A stretch of DNA of 64,000 bases from Oceanobacillus sojae (GTDB lineage: Bacteria; Bacillota; Bacilli; Bacillales; Amphibacillaceae), in NCBI RefSeq assembly GCF_007991515.1, contig NZ_BJYM01000013.1:110940-174939 (forward strand). Direction: 5' to 3'. Each line of letters begins with the position of its first letter. Positions within the stretch are counted from its first letter, which is position 1. Positions 1 through 8,232 of this stretch are shown piece after piece. The notes below the pieces were generated by a model, which searched no databases, was not told the DNA's origin, and worked only from the letters and a program-made list of their open reading frames with translations. Position numbers and translations under genes: made by a program.

Positions 1-969
1 TACTTTACCAGTTTTGGTATTTGGGGAACAGTCGGCGGAATTATCGCCACCCTTCTCTTCGTCTTTTTAGGCTACACCTTTGCCCAGCTGGGAACCGACC
101 TGCAGGCAGCCTCCCATAAAGGCGTTATTTATTATATAGGCGGACGTTATATCGGAGCAATATTGGATATCTTGATTACCTTTTTCTTATTCGGTGTAGC
201 CGTCGTTATGTTTGCTGGCTCCGGATCCACCTTTGAGCAAATGTTTGGAATTAATACAATGGCAGGAAGCATCATTATGGTGGCATTGACTATTCTGACA
301 TTACTATTAAATACACAAAAGATTATCGGCATCATCGCAGCCATTACACCTTATTTAATTGCGATTATCTTTATCATTTTAATCTATTCTATTTTCACAA
401 TGGATTTATCCCTTACTGAAGCAGATGCCATAGCAAAAGAACAAACTTCTGCAGCATCGAACTGGCTGTTAAGTGCTTTTCTCTATGTATCTTACAACCT
501 GGCAGCAGGTGCAGCATTGCTAATCGTTATGAGCGGCGGCGAGAAAGACCGTAAAATTGCCGGTCTTGGAGGTATTTTAGGAGGCGTTATGCTTGGCGGT
601 TTAATTATCCTGATTCACATCGGTATGTTCGTAAAAATAGATGTAGTTGCGGGAATGGACATGCCAACCCTTGCATTAGCGGAACAAATTCACCCTATTG
701 TTGGTATTCTGATGGCCATTGCCCTGCTTGGTATGATGTATAATACGGCAGTTGGTATGTTTTACTCCTTTACCGTACGATTTATCGCACCTGATAGAAA
801 AGCCTATAAGCCTGCTGTGGTTATTATTGGGTTACTTGGATTTGTGGCAAGTTTTGCCGGATTTACAACACTTGTCGGAAAGGTATATTCTACGATGGGT
901 TATCTGGGATTTGCTTTGATTATTGCAGCGATTATTGCCTGGTTCAGAAGAGGTAAGGCCAAGGTATAA
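1..969 (+). CDS. YkvI-like membrane transporter, 3' part only
   Basis: The reading frame is open from base 1, so the gene begins outside the window and only its last 322 codons are here. The product is almost wholly hydrophobic, with about eight to nine membrane segments and short charged loops such as GGEKDRK around base 535. It ends in a basic tail (RRGKAKV). The pattern resembles the YkvI family of Bacillus, which is distantly related to amino-acid/cation symporters. The substrate is unknown. No clear intrinsic terminator follows before the purine riboswitch of the next operon. Family assignment is from memory of the sequence style; membrane location is directly visible. Confidence 0.75.
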   Translation, partial: YFTSFGIWGTVGGIIATLLFVFLGYTFAQLGTDLQAASHKGVIYYIGGRYIGAILDILITFFLFGVAVVMFAGSGSTFEQMFGINTMAGSIIMVALTILTLLLNTQKIIGIIAAITPYLIAIIFIILIYSIFTMDLSLTEADAIAKEQTSAASNWLLSAFLYVSYNLAAGAALLIVMSGGEKDRKIAGLGGILGGVMLGGLIILIHIGMFVKIDVVAGMDMPTLALAEQIHPIVGILMAIALLGMMYNTAVGMFYSFTVRFIAPDRKAYKPAVVIIGLLGFVASFAGFTTLVGKVYSTMGYLGFALIIAAIIAWFRRGKAKV

Positions 970-1039
970 ATATTTGAAGCGGCATTCTCAAAACAAAGCT
1001 ATTTAAAATATCTTCTTTTAAAGTAATTATCAATTCTTA

Positions 1040-1067
1040 TTGTCTTTATCATTTTATTGTGATAAAT
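1040..1067 (+). promoter_or_regulatory. possible promoter for the riboswitch leader
   Basis: A TTGTCT hexamer at 1040-1045 is followed after 16 bases by ATAAAT at 1062-1067, about 25 bases upstream of the riboswitch aptamer. The match to the vegetative consensus is only moderate. The position is right for a leader transcript starting near the aptamer. Confidence 0.3.
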
Positions 1068-1091
1068 TTTATTCGTAATCAAAAAATAAAT

Positions 1092-1166
1092 AGCACCCCG
1101 TATATTCCTGGTAATATGGTCCGGGAGTCTCTACAGAGTAACCGATAATTACTCTACTATGGACGG
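1092..1166 (+). ncRNA. purine riboswitch aptamer, guanine class
   Basis: The segment has the xpt-type architecture. P2 is TCCTGG (1106-1111) pairing with CCGGGA, enclosing the L2 sequence TAATATGG. P3 is AGAGTA pairing with TACTCT near 1135-1155. The joining element after P3 reads CTACTATGG. The base that selects the ligand, just before the conserved UAU, is C, which in this family specifies guanine or hypoxanthine; adenine switches have U. P1 is imperfect (CCGT with ACGG plus ATA with TAT). The downstream permease and phosphoribosyltransferase are the usual targets of this riboswitch. Confidence 0.9.
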
Positions 1167-1196
1167 TTAATTATAATAGAACACACTGACTGAGCA

Positions 1197-1223
1197 AGTA
1201 CACACGGAGTGTACTGATTTTTT
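1197..1223 (+). terminator. riboswitch expression platform, first hairpin
   Basis: AGTACAC (1197-1203) pairs perfectly with GTGTACT (1209-1215) and is followed by GATTTTTT. This is an intrinsic terminator just after the aptamer, so it is the likely ligand-controlled off switch. Confidence 0.75.
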
Positions 1224-1244
1224 GTTGTTGATTCTAGTTATCTG

Positions 1245-1272
1245 GTCGTCTATCTAAAATAGGCGGCTTTTT
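1245..1272 (+). terminator. second terminator-like hairpin in the purine leader
   Basis: GTCGTCTAT (1245-1253) pairs with ATAGGCGGC (1259-1267), including two G-U pairs, and is followed by TTTTT. It lies 30 bases after the first terminator and 115 bases before the permease start. It may be a second control point or a relic. Confidence 0.5.
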
Positions 1273-1387
1273 CTATATACAACCTGATTACATCTAATTG
1301 GCGGCTGGGATCATTCTATTATAATTACTGATAAAACCAACCTCTATTTAATTAATGCAGATATGCGGGTGCAAATGGAGGAAATGC

Positions 1388-2458
1388 ATGGATATTTTAA
1401 AGGATATTCTGGCAGCATTAAGCGGTGTGCTGAATGGACTGCCTCAAGGCCTGTTAGCATTAGCATTCGGCTTTGCTTCAGTCCCTACTGCTTTAGCATT
1501 TATTGTCGGAGCTGTGGGAAATGCCTTTACTGGAACAGTAGCAGTCATTTCATTTCAAGCAGAGTCTATTACTGTTGCCGGTACGTTAGGGAAAAATATG
1601 AAGGAAAGGCTGTCTATGCTTTTCTTTGGAGCCTGTTTCATGGTGATCATTGGTGCCTTCGGTTTACTGGAGCGCATCGTGGAATGGATTGGCCCCGTTG
1701 TTACAACAGGTATGATGGCAGGAGTTGGTCTGATGCTGACAAAGGTAGCCTGGGATATGGCTAAGAAAGATAGACTGGCTGGAATTATCTCCTTTGCCAG
1801 TGCACTGGTTACTTATATTGCGACGCAGGATCTCGTTTATACCATCGCCGTTTCAGTGATTCTTTCCAGCTTGATTTACTATTTTGTTCACAAAAATGAT
1901 ACTGCCGGCGCAGCTCAATCTCTTCCTAAAGAGAAGATAGCACTCCAGCCCTTTGTTTTTAATCCAGCTGTTATCCGTGGAGCTCTGGCATTGGCCTGTT
2001 TAAACATTGGTGCTAATATCGCCTTTGGTAATATTAATAGTGCGATTGCTGAAAAAAGCTTAAATCTTGATGTTCTTACTGTCATCAGCGGTGTTGCTTC
2101 TATGGTCTCTGCTCTATTCGGCGGCGGTCCTGTTGAAGTTGTTATTTCTGCCACAGCCAGCGCTCCTCATGCCGTCTGGTCAGGCGTCTTAATGATGGTT
2201 ATCATGGCAATTATTCTTCTTTTTGGCATCCTGCCGAAAATAGGGAAATACATACCGACCGCATCGATTGCAGGCTTCTTGTTTGTTCTGGGAGCAATCG
2301 TTACATTACCGGGTAATGCAATCGAATCTTTAACAGCAGATGGTTCTGGCGGCATCGTCGGAGCAACTACGATTGTGGTAACATCCATCACCGATCCTTT
2401 TGTCGGTATGGTCGCAGGTGTCGTCATGCAGTTCTTAATTAATTTATTCGGATTCTAA
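1388..2458 (+). CDS. purine permease, NCS2-like
   Basis: A 356-residue integral membrane protein, nearly all hydrophobic, with about ten to twelve membrane segments. The glycine-rich stretch FGGGPVEVVISATA in the C-terminal half resembles the substrate-binding region of nucleobase:cation symporters (xanthine/uracil or PbuG/AzgA type). It probably imports guanine, hypoxanthine or xanthine, because a guanine-class riboswitch precedes it and a phosphoribosyltransferase gene follows 18 bases after its stop. The ATG at 1388 was chosen because GGAGG sits six bases upstream; the in-frame start at 1355 has no ribosome site. Ligand binding to the leader is expected to stop transcription. Confidence 0.8.
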   Translation: MDILKDILAALSGVLNGLPQGLLALAFGFASVPTALAFIVGAVGNAFTGTVAVISFQAESITVAGTLGKNMKERLSMLFFGACFMVIIGAFGLLERIVEWIGPVVTTGMMAGVGLMLTKVAWDMAKKDRLAGIISFASALVTYIATQDLVYTIAVSVILSSLIYYFVHKNDTAGAAQSLPKEKIALQPFVFNPAVIRGALALACLNIGANIAFGNINSAIAEKSLNLDVLTVISGVASMVSALFGGGPVEVVISATASAPHAVWSGVLMMVIMAIILLFGILPKIGKYIPTASIAGFLFVLGAIVTLPGNAIESLTADGSGGIVGATTIVVTSITDPFVGMVAGVVMQFLINLFGF

Positions 2459-2476
2459 TAAAACGAGGTGGACAGA

Positions 2477-3010
2477 ATGAAAACATTTGAGATTGATATA
2501 AAAGGCTTGAAAAGAGTATTGCCAATAGTTGCTGTAGCAGAGGATTTAAAGATTGCCAGTTTTGATATTCTGGGAGATACGGAATTAGTCACTTATCTTG
2601 CTCCATTATTAGCAGAAAAGCTGCCGGAAATTGACTATATCGTAACAGCTGAAGCAAAAGGTATCCCGTTAATTCATGAAATTTCAAAAGTGTTAAAAAT
2701 GGATAAATACATTGTTGCGAGAAAAAGCATTAAACCTTATATGCAGAACCCGCTGATTAAAAAGGTAACCTCCATTACAACACAAAAGGAACAGACCTTG
2801 TGTCTTGATGGAAAAGATGCTGATTTACTTCATGGAAAAAGAGTTGCCATTATCGATGATGTAATCAGTACAGGTGAATCTGTACGTGCTCTGGAGGAGC
2901 TTTTGGAAGGAGCAGGTGCAAATGTTACAGCAAAAGCTGCTCTTTTAGCAGAGGGCAGTGCTGCCGAAAGGAAAGATATTATCTTTTTAGAGGAATTGCC
3001 TTTATTTTAG
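2477..3010 (+). CDS. purine phosphoribosyltransferase (Apt/Xpt-like)
   Basis: A 177-residue cytoplasmic enzyme expected to join a purine base to PRPP and give the nucleotide. The PRPP-binding signature VAIIDDVISTGES is at residues 123-135, with the paired acidic residues and the STG loop in place. Length and layout fit the adenine/xanthine phosphoribosyltransferase group. With the permease in front and a guanine riboswitch above, xanthine or guanine salvage is more likely than adenine. The ATG at 2477 follows AGGTGG at good spacing; an upstream in-frame GTG at 2468 overlaps that ribosome site. Confidence 0.85.
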   Translation: MKTFEIDIKGLKRVLPIVAVAEDLKIASFDILGDTELVTYLAPLLAEKLPEIDYIVTAEAKGIPLIHEISKVLKMDKYIVARKSIKPYMQNPLIKKVTSITTQKEQTLCLDGKDADLLHGKRVAIIDDVISTGESVRALEELLEGAGANVTAKAALLAEGSAAERKDIIFLEELPLF

Positions 3011-3020
3011 GTAAGAATAT

Positions 3021-3072
3021 AAAAACATCCGAATCCTAAAACGAAATTTTGTTTTAGATCCGGATGTTTTTG
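3021..3072. terminator. bidirectional terminator
   Basis: A long imperfect hairpin whose arms run from AACATCCG to CGGATGTT, with inner CTAAAAC and GTTTTAG arms. A-runs on the left and T-runs on the right let it stop both the purine operon and the convergent dehydrogenase gene. Confidence 0.85.
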
Positions 3073-3110
3073 ATTAGAATGATAAGCCTGAATTATTTGC
3101 CGGCTTGCCT

Positions 3111-4214
3111 TTAGATACCTTTCCCGCTCTTTAAAATATCCATTGGTAAAGTAGAAGGCGTCTCAAAATTCGATTTCATATTATAATATTTCTGATCCTT
3201 GCTGGAAGTATATAATCCCTGCATTGCTTCTAATACATGAAGGCCAAGTAAACCATCTGCCCGATGCTGCCTTTGCCTGAGGATAGCATCAGCCATGTCT
3301 AAAACTCCTATTCCCCTGCTATTTCCTCTGAAGCTATGTGTAAGCGGTACTTCTTCAAAATCTAATTGGCCCTGTTTTTTCACGTAAACTGAACCAGAAA
3401 AATTATTAGGATCCGGAACGATAAGACTGCCGGTGGTACCATGAATTTCAATATTAGAGCTTCTCGTTCCCCACACATCAAAACTCGTAATAAGTGTACC
3501 TATCGCTCCGTTTTGGAAATCCAATAAACCTGCTACATGTGTCGGTACATCGACATCGATTTCTTCACCGTAGTTAATTTCTCCAGTAATTACCCGCTTA
3601 GGAGAGGATATCTTTGCCATACCTGCCACACTCTTTATCGGCCCTAACAAAGCAGCTAGTGCAGTTAAATAATAAGGTCCCATATCAAATAGCGGTCCCG
3701 CCCCTTGCTGATATAAAAATCCCGGGCTTGGATGAAAGCTTTCCGGTCCACGGTACATCATAAATGCAGTAGCAGCAAGGGGAGCGCCTATCCATCCGTC
3801 ATCAATTAATTTACGTGCTGTTTGAATTCCGGCACCTAAAAAAGTATCTGGAGCTACCCCAACTAACAGATTCTTTTCTTTTGCCAAACGCATAATCTCT
3901 TCGCCATCTTTTAATTCTGTTGCTAAAGGTTTTTCACTATAGCTATGCTTGCCAGCATCAAGTGTTTTAAGATGAATTTCCGCATGTGAATTCGGATTGG
4001 TCAAATTAACTACTAATTCAATATCCGGATTAGCTAAGAGCTCTTCAACCGTACAAGCTGCCGGTATACTAAATTCCTGTGCTTTCTCCTCAGCTCTGGA
4101 AATATCTAAATCAGCACAAGCTAATACCTCTATGTTATAAAACGCTTTCAAATTCTCAAAATAAATAGAACTAATATTTCCACAACCGATAATTCCCACA
4201 TTTATTTTTTGCAT
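3111..4214 (-). CDS. Gfo/Idh/MocA-family oxidoreductase
   Basis: A 367-residue NAD(P)-dependent dehydrogenase. The N-terminal Rossmann motif GIIGCGNIS starts at residue 7, and the family EKP motif with the catalytic lysine is at residues 94-96. The C-terminal half is the alpha/beta domain that binds the sugar, with HVAGLLDFQNGAIGTL typical of the family. Such enzymes oxidise or reduce sugars, inositols or glycosides. It is the last gene after the GPH symporter (62 bases upstream), so its substrate is probably what that symporter brings in. The ATG has AAAGGAT upstream. A second member lies at 6008-7114. Confidence 0.9.
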   Translation of the reverse strand: MQKINVGIIGCGNISSIYFENLKAFYNIEVLACADLDISRAEEKAQEFSIPAACTVEELLANPDIELVVNLTNPNSHAEIHLKTLDAGKHSYSEKPLATELKDGEEIMRLAKEKNLLVGVAPDTFLGAGIQTARKLIDDGWIGAPLAATAFMMYRGPESFHPSPGFLYQQGAGPLFDMGPYYLTALAALLGPIKSVAGMAKISSPKRVITGEINYGEEIDVDVPTHVAGLLDFQNGAIGTLITSFDVWGTRSSNIEIHGTTGSLIVPDPNNFSGSVYVKKQGQLDFEEVPLTHSFRGNSRGIGVLDMADAILRQRQHRADGLLGLHVLEAMQGLYTSSKDQKYYNMKSNFETPSTLPMDILKSGKGI

Positions 4215-4277
4215 ATTTAAGATCCTTTCTTTCTACTTTTAAAAAGCCTATTTTAAACTCTTCATAATCTAATTATT

Positions 4278-5660
4278 TTAGTCCCTGTTCCTTAAATCAG
4301 CAACAATAGAAGCGTGAAATTTATCCAATTTGTAAAAAAAGAGAGCTATAATTTGAGCAATAGTCAGGACAATCAAACCAGCATACATAATAACTCTTAT
4401 CATATCCTGAGCAGAAGCAGTAATAGCGTCAGGGTTATATCCTGCCCACGCCAGAGCATATGCCACTGCAGCCGATCCAATGGCAATACCAAATTTAGTG
4501 GCAAAACTATAAGCAGAGTACAGTAATCCATCTGTTCTTTGCCCATATTTCCACTCCTGATAGTCGATAGAATCTGCTAATAAAGCAAAGTTTGCAGCAC
4601 CATTAACACCAATAAAAGTAAATGCGATGAAAAAGACTGTTGTAAAAACAGTAAATGATCCATTTTCCAATAAGAGCATGGCAATAAATAACGGAACACA
4701 AAGTGTCAGTAAAATAATACTCCCATTTCTATTGCCCAATCGTTTAAGAATAAAAGGGGCAATGGCTCCTCCTACAAAATTCGCGACATTTGCCAGAGTT
4801 AAATATAGCGGAACCATTTGCGGCTGTTCTAATACATAAGTTACATAGTATATTAACACCCCAAAGAATAGACCGATACGCAGAAAATAAATCAAAGAAT
4901 TGACTGCCACCATCAACCAGGGTTGATTTTTAAACATGTTGACCGCAGCTTTTCTAAACACTATCGGATTATTTTTATCAACAGGTTCCGTAAAACGTTC
5001 CTTGCAAAACTTAAAAGTAAACATAAATAAAACAACGCCAACTACTGAATAAAGAGCCATCGTAATAGGGAACCCCAGCTGCTGGTTACCATTTCCCAAT
5101 AAATCAACCAGCGGAAGTGTAAGAGCAGAGACCGCAATTGATCCGGCAGCGAGTCCCATCATTCGAAAACTGCCTAATTTGGACTTCTCAATGGAATCCC
5201 TGGTCATAAGAGGCAATAATGCTCCATAAGGCAAATTGATCCCTGTATAAATCATACCTAATAGAAAATAAGTAACATACGCATAAATTATTTTTCCTGT
5301 ATTTGAAAAATCAGGAGTTATAAATGTCAGAACACTCAAAATCGCGAACGGAACTGCTAAGTATAATATATAGGGCCTGGCTTTTCCATGTTTTGAATTT
5401 GTTTTATCTACAATAATACCCATAATAGGGTCATTCACAGCATCCCAAATTCTTGTAATTAGAAAAAGCGTCCCAACCACTGCAGCTGATATCCCAAAAA
5501 CGTCTGTATAAAAGAAGAGCAGATAACTTGTTGTCATTCCCCAAACAAAATTTGAAGCTAAATCGCCAAAACCATAACTGACTTTTTCCAGCATTCCTAA
5601 TTTTTCCGGTTTTCCTTTTTTTATTTCCGGCACTGCAGGACTAACATTTAATTCTGCCAA
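4278..5660 (-). CDS. GPH-family sugar:cation symporter (MFS fold)
   Basis: A 460-residue protein with twelve predicted membrane segments. Near the N-terminus it has KVSYGFGDLASNFVWG, and the loop after the second segment carries DAVNDPIMGIIVD, both hallmarks of glycoside-pentoside-hexuronide:cation symporters (YicJ/XynB/MelB group). It should import a glycoside, uronide or similar sugar with Na+ or H+. It starts with TTG at 5658-5660, preceded by GGTGG nine bases away; no better ATG exists. It sits between two Gfo/Idh/MocA genes. The gap upstream holds a 145-bp palindromic repeat. Confidence 0.88.
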   Translation of the reverse strand: MAELNVSPAVPEIKKGKPEKLGMLEKVSYGFGDLASNFVWGMTTSYLLFFYTDVFGISAAVVGTLFLITRIWDAVNDPIMGIIVDKTNSKHGKARPYILYLAVPFAILSVLTFITPDFSNTGKIIYAYVTYFLLGMIYTGINLPYGALLPLMTRDSIEKSKLGSFRMMGLAAGSIAVSALTLPLVDLLGNGNQQLGFPITMALYSVVGVVLFMFTFKFCKERFTEPVDKNNPIVFRKAAVNMFKNQPWLMVAVNSLIYFLRIGLFFGVLIYYVTYVLEQPQMVPLYLTLANVANFVGGAIAPFILKRLGNRNGSIILLTLCVPLFIAMLLLENGSFTVFTTVFFIAFTFIGVNGAANFALLADSIDYQEWKYGQRTDGLLYSAYSFATKFGIAIGSAAVAYALAWAGYNPDAITASAQDMIRVIMYAGLIVLTIAQIIALFFYKLDKFHASIVADLRNRD

Positions 5661-5740
5661 TACGTCTCTCCACCTCTCCTAAAATTATTTTTCCATCTGA
5701 AATTTATCTGCTTAAGAACAAGTTTTTCATATAAAATGCG

Positions 5741-5885
5741 TGTTTAAAAAGTAGTCAAATTAGAAGCAAGAAGATCCAGGCGACGTGACTTTTCCGAACG
5801 GAGCGTATGCTTTTAAATACGTGAGTAACGGAAAAGTCACGTCAACGCAGAGATTCGCCGCTTATCATTTGGGAACTTTTTGAAC
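5741..5885. repeat. 145-bp palindromic intergenic repeat (MITE-like)
   Basis: The ends are inverted repeats: TGTTTAAAAAGT at the left and ACTTTTTGAACA at the right. Inside, ACGTGACTTTTCCG (5783-5796) pairs perfectly with CGGAAAAGTCACGT (5829-5842), and CGTAT pairs with ATACG inside that. No ORF is present. I recall very similar elements in many copies in Oceanobacillus-like genomes, but only one copy is in this window. It is either a non-autonomous mobile element or a structured RNA-coding repeat. No target duplication is obvious. Confidence 0.7.
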
Positions 5886-5899
5886 ATCCTCATAAAGAT

Positions 5900-5936
5900 A
5901 GCCCGAGTAACGATTAAATGAACCTTTTCTCGGGCT
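5900..5936 (-). terminator. hairpin after the second dehydrogenase gene
   Basis: AGCCCGAG (5900-5907) pairs perfectly with CTCGGGCT (5929-5936). On the minus strand it is followed by ATCTTTA, a weak U-tract, so it may be a leaky terminator between the 6008-7114 gene and the symporter. Confidence 0.5.
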
Positions 5937-6007
5937 GCCCTCTGCTTCGTTTCTTCTTTTTCTACATACAGTTATCACAATACATTCTTGGGTACAATAA
6001 ATAATGT

Positions 6008-7114
6008 TTAATTTAATTCAACAACTTGTCCAGTCTCTGCAGACTTATAAATTGCTTCTAAAATTTGTGTAACAACGAAAGCTTCTTCTGGTTTTACCAA
6101 AGGCTCCGTATCATTTAAAATACTATCAATCCATTGGGTTGCTTCTGCATCTCTCTGCTCAAGAGTCTCCCCTGAAAAACCGTATATTCCTCCAGCTCCC
6201 GACGGCGTTGTCTCCACTAATTGATTATGAGCAACATGATTAAATACAACGTAACCTTTATCTAAAAATGCTTCACCAAACATTTCTGCACCGCCTTTTG
6301 TACCACAAAGGGTTACTTGCGCTTCTTTTGTATTTACCATATTGAGAGCCCATGCAGATTCCAGAAAGATTGTTGCACCATTTTCCATTTTTATAAAACC
6401 AAAAGCCGAATCTTCAGTCTCAAATGACTCTGGGTCCCAATGACCAAACATGTTTCCTTCAGGTCTATCTTTTAGTTTCTGATAAGTCGAACCAAATACA
6501 CTTTTAGGCTTATAATTGTTCATACACCATAGTGCTAGATCTAATGCATGTGTTCCAATATCGATCAGCGGCCCTCCTCCCTGTTTTTCCTTATCAGGGA
6601 AAACGCCCCATGTCGGTACACCTCTTCTTCTTACCGCATGTGCTTTTGTTAAATATATATCACCCAGTTCATCATTCTTACACGCCTCATGCAGCATAAT
6701 GGAGTCCTGACGGAAACGATTTTGATAACCTATGGTTAGTTTTTTACCTGTCCGCCGTGCCGTTTCCAGCATTTGTTCCGCTTCTTTAGAATTAATAGCC
6801 ATGGGTTTTTCGCACATAACATGCTTTCCGGCTTCCAATGAATAAATTGTAATTTCTGCATGAGATATATTAGGTGTACACACATGAACTACATCAATAT
6901 CTATTTCTTCCAGCATGTTCTTGTAATCTGTGTATGCTTCTGCTTCACTACTTCCATATTCCTTTAATGCTTGTTCAGCTCTTTCTTTTATGACATCACA
7001 AAAACCAACCAGTTCTGTTTTATCCGTAAGCTTTACAAGAGCAGGAAGATGCTTCTGCAGAGCGATACCTCCACATCCAATAATGGCTATTTTCAACTTA
7101 TTATCTATATTCAA
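6008..7114 (-). CDS. Gfo/Idh/MocA-family oxidoreductase
   Basis: A 368-residue NAD(P)-dependent dehydrogenase. The Rossmann motif IIGCGGIA is at residues 11-18 and the catalytic-lysine motif CEKPMA at 101-106. Further on it has GGGPLIDIGTHALDLALW, the typical histidine-containing helix of the substrate site. It starts with TTG at 7112-7114, nine bases after GGAGG. It follows the sugar isomerase gene by only 21 bases, so the two are co-transcribed and probably act in sequence, oxidising a sugar or glycoside that the isomerase/lyase then processes. It is clearly divergent from the 3111-4214 paralogue. Confidence 0.9.
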   Translation of the reverse strand: MNIDNKLKIAIIGCGGIALQKHLPALVKLTDKTELVGFCDVIKERAEQALKEYGSSEAEAYTDYKNMLEEIDIDVVHVCTPNISHAEITIYSLEAGKHVMCEKPMAINSKEAEQMLETARRTGKKLTIGYQNRFRQDSIMLHEACKNDELGDIYLTKAHAVRRRGVPTWGVFPDKEKQGGGPLIDIGTHALDLALWCMNNYKPKSVFGSTYQKLKDRPEGNMFGHWDPESFETEDSAFGFIKMENGATIFLESAWALNMVNTKEAQVTLCGTKGGAEMFGEAFLDKGYVVFNHVAHNQLVETTPSGAGGIYGFSGETLEQRDAEATQWIDSILNDTEPLVKPEEAFVVTQILEAIYKSAETGQVVELN

Positions 7115-7135
7115 ATGTATCAGCCTCCAAAATAA

Positions 7136-7981
7136 CTATTCATTTAGCATGTTTTTTAAATTTTTGTAACTGATTTCAATACTCTCTAGTTGATTTCTAG
7201 TTGTTAAATCCTGTTCTACTAAGATATATTCTGCACTTCCAATATCCTCCGCCGTTTTAATAATTTCTGGAATTTCCATCATTCCATCTCCAATTTCTGT
7301 GAAATACTCTGGCTGGGAGAATGGAATGAAAGCCTCAAAATCAATGACCGCATTCTCATCTATGCTTTCAAAAGCGTTCACCGGATTCGTTGATGACGGC
7401 ATATCCTTCTGATGAATAATTTTACATCTCTCTTTTACTTTTTTAAGATAGTCTACAGGGTCTACGCCGCCCCTTAATGTCCAATAAGTATCAAATTCCA
7501 GTTTAACCAGCTCAGGATCGGTGTTTTTCAGTATAATATCAAGAACGTATTCTCCATCGAATTTTTGAAACTCTTGAAAATGGTTATGGTAATAAAAGTC
7601 AAGACCCTTCTCCTTACACTTTTGTCCATATTTGTTTAGTGTTTTACTGAACTCTAAAACCTCTTGTTTATTACTGAAAAATGCAATTGAACAGCCTATG
7701 CCTCCACTTCCCAGCTCTAAATTATAAGTTATTGCCTCTTCTATAATTTCATCAGTAAGAGGTGATACATGCATAGAAATCGCCTTAAGTCCCAGCTCTT
7801 CTAATCTATTTTTTAAATCTTTCGCTTCCAGGCCTTCTATCTTCATCTCTTTATCAGCATCATGGATAAAAAATTCTAAATTCCGATAGCCAATATCAGC
7901 AATCTTTTTTAATGTAGAGAAATAATCCTTTGCCAACTCATCACGTACTGAAAACAACTGCAATCCCATAGATAATGTCAT
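7136..7981 (-). CDS. sugar phosphate isomerase/epimerase (TIM barrel)
   Basis: A 281-residue protein of the xylose-isomerase-like/AP endonuclease 2 fold. It begins GLQLFSVRDEL, typical of the group, and carries FYYHNHFQEF and VKLEFDTYWTLRGG, which supply metal-binding histidine and glutamate/aspartate residues. Likely roles are epimerising, isomerising or cleaving a keto-sugar in step with the adjacent dehydrogenase. The ATG at 7981 was chosen because AAGGGG lies six bases upstream; longer in-frame starts run through the operator. A TGTAATCGATTACA palindrome sits 20 bases upstream of the start. Confidence 0.85.
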   Translation of the reverse strand: MTLSMGLQLFSVRDELAKDYFSTLKKIADIGYRNLEFFIHDADKEMKIEGLEAKDLKNRLEELGLKAISMHVSPLTDEIIEEAITYNLELGSGGIGCSIAFFSNKQEVLEFSKTLNKYGQKCKEKGLDFYYHNHFQEFQKFDGEYVLDIILKNTDPELVKLEFDTYWTLRGGVDPVDYLKKVKERCKIIHQKDMPSSTNPVNAFESIDENAVIDFEAFIPFSQPEYFTEIGDGMMEIPEIIKTAEDIGSAEYILVEQDLTTRNQLESIEISYKNLKNMLNE

Positions 7982-8001
7982 ATGCATCCCCTTTTCCTTT
8001 T

Positions 8002-8015
8002 TGTAATCGATTACA
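8002..8015. promoter_or_regulatory. LacI-type operator (or cre), copy 1
   Basis: TGTAATCGATTACA is a perfect 14-bp palindrome, 20 bases upstream of the isomerase start. Two closely related sites flank the lacI gene. It also fits the CcpA cre consensus TGWNANCGNTNWCA, so catabolite control is an alternative or addition. Confidence 0.7.
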
Positions 8016-8123
8016 TTTTTATTTTTAATTAATCGCAACCATCCAGGATATACTGTCTTTTTTCAAAGATTGATATTAGTATTCTTAAATATTGAAGATA
8101 GTTTACACTCAAATTTCAGCAAA

Positions 8124-8137
8124 TGTAATCGATTACT
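8124..8137. promoter_or_regulatory. LacI-type operator, copy 2
   Basis: TGTAATCGATTACT shares the TAATCGATTA core with the sites at 8002 and 9239. It is 122 bases from copy 1, a distance that would allow looping across the isomerase promoter. Confidence 0.65.
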
Positions 8138-8232
8138 TAAAAGTCTATAGCTCCTCAAAAATAATGTCAAGCGAAAATTCAAATTTATCAGTTTTTTCAT
8201 TATTTACCAATATTTATTATTAATAAATCCCT

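Noticed and set aside
8002..8015. Reading the TGTAATCGATTACA sites only as CcpA cre boxes
   Set aside because: They match cre, but three near-identical copies around a lacI gene, with perfect symmetry, are better explained as operators of that LacI. Both roles remain possible.
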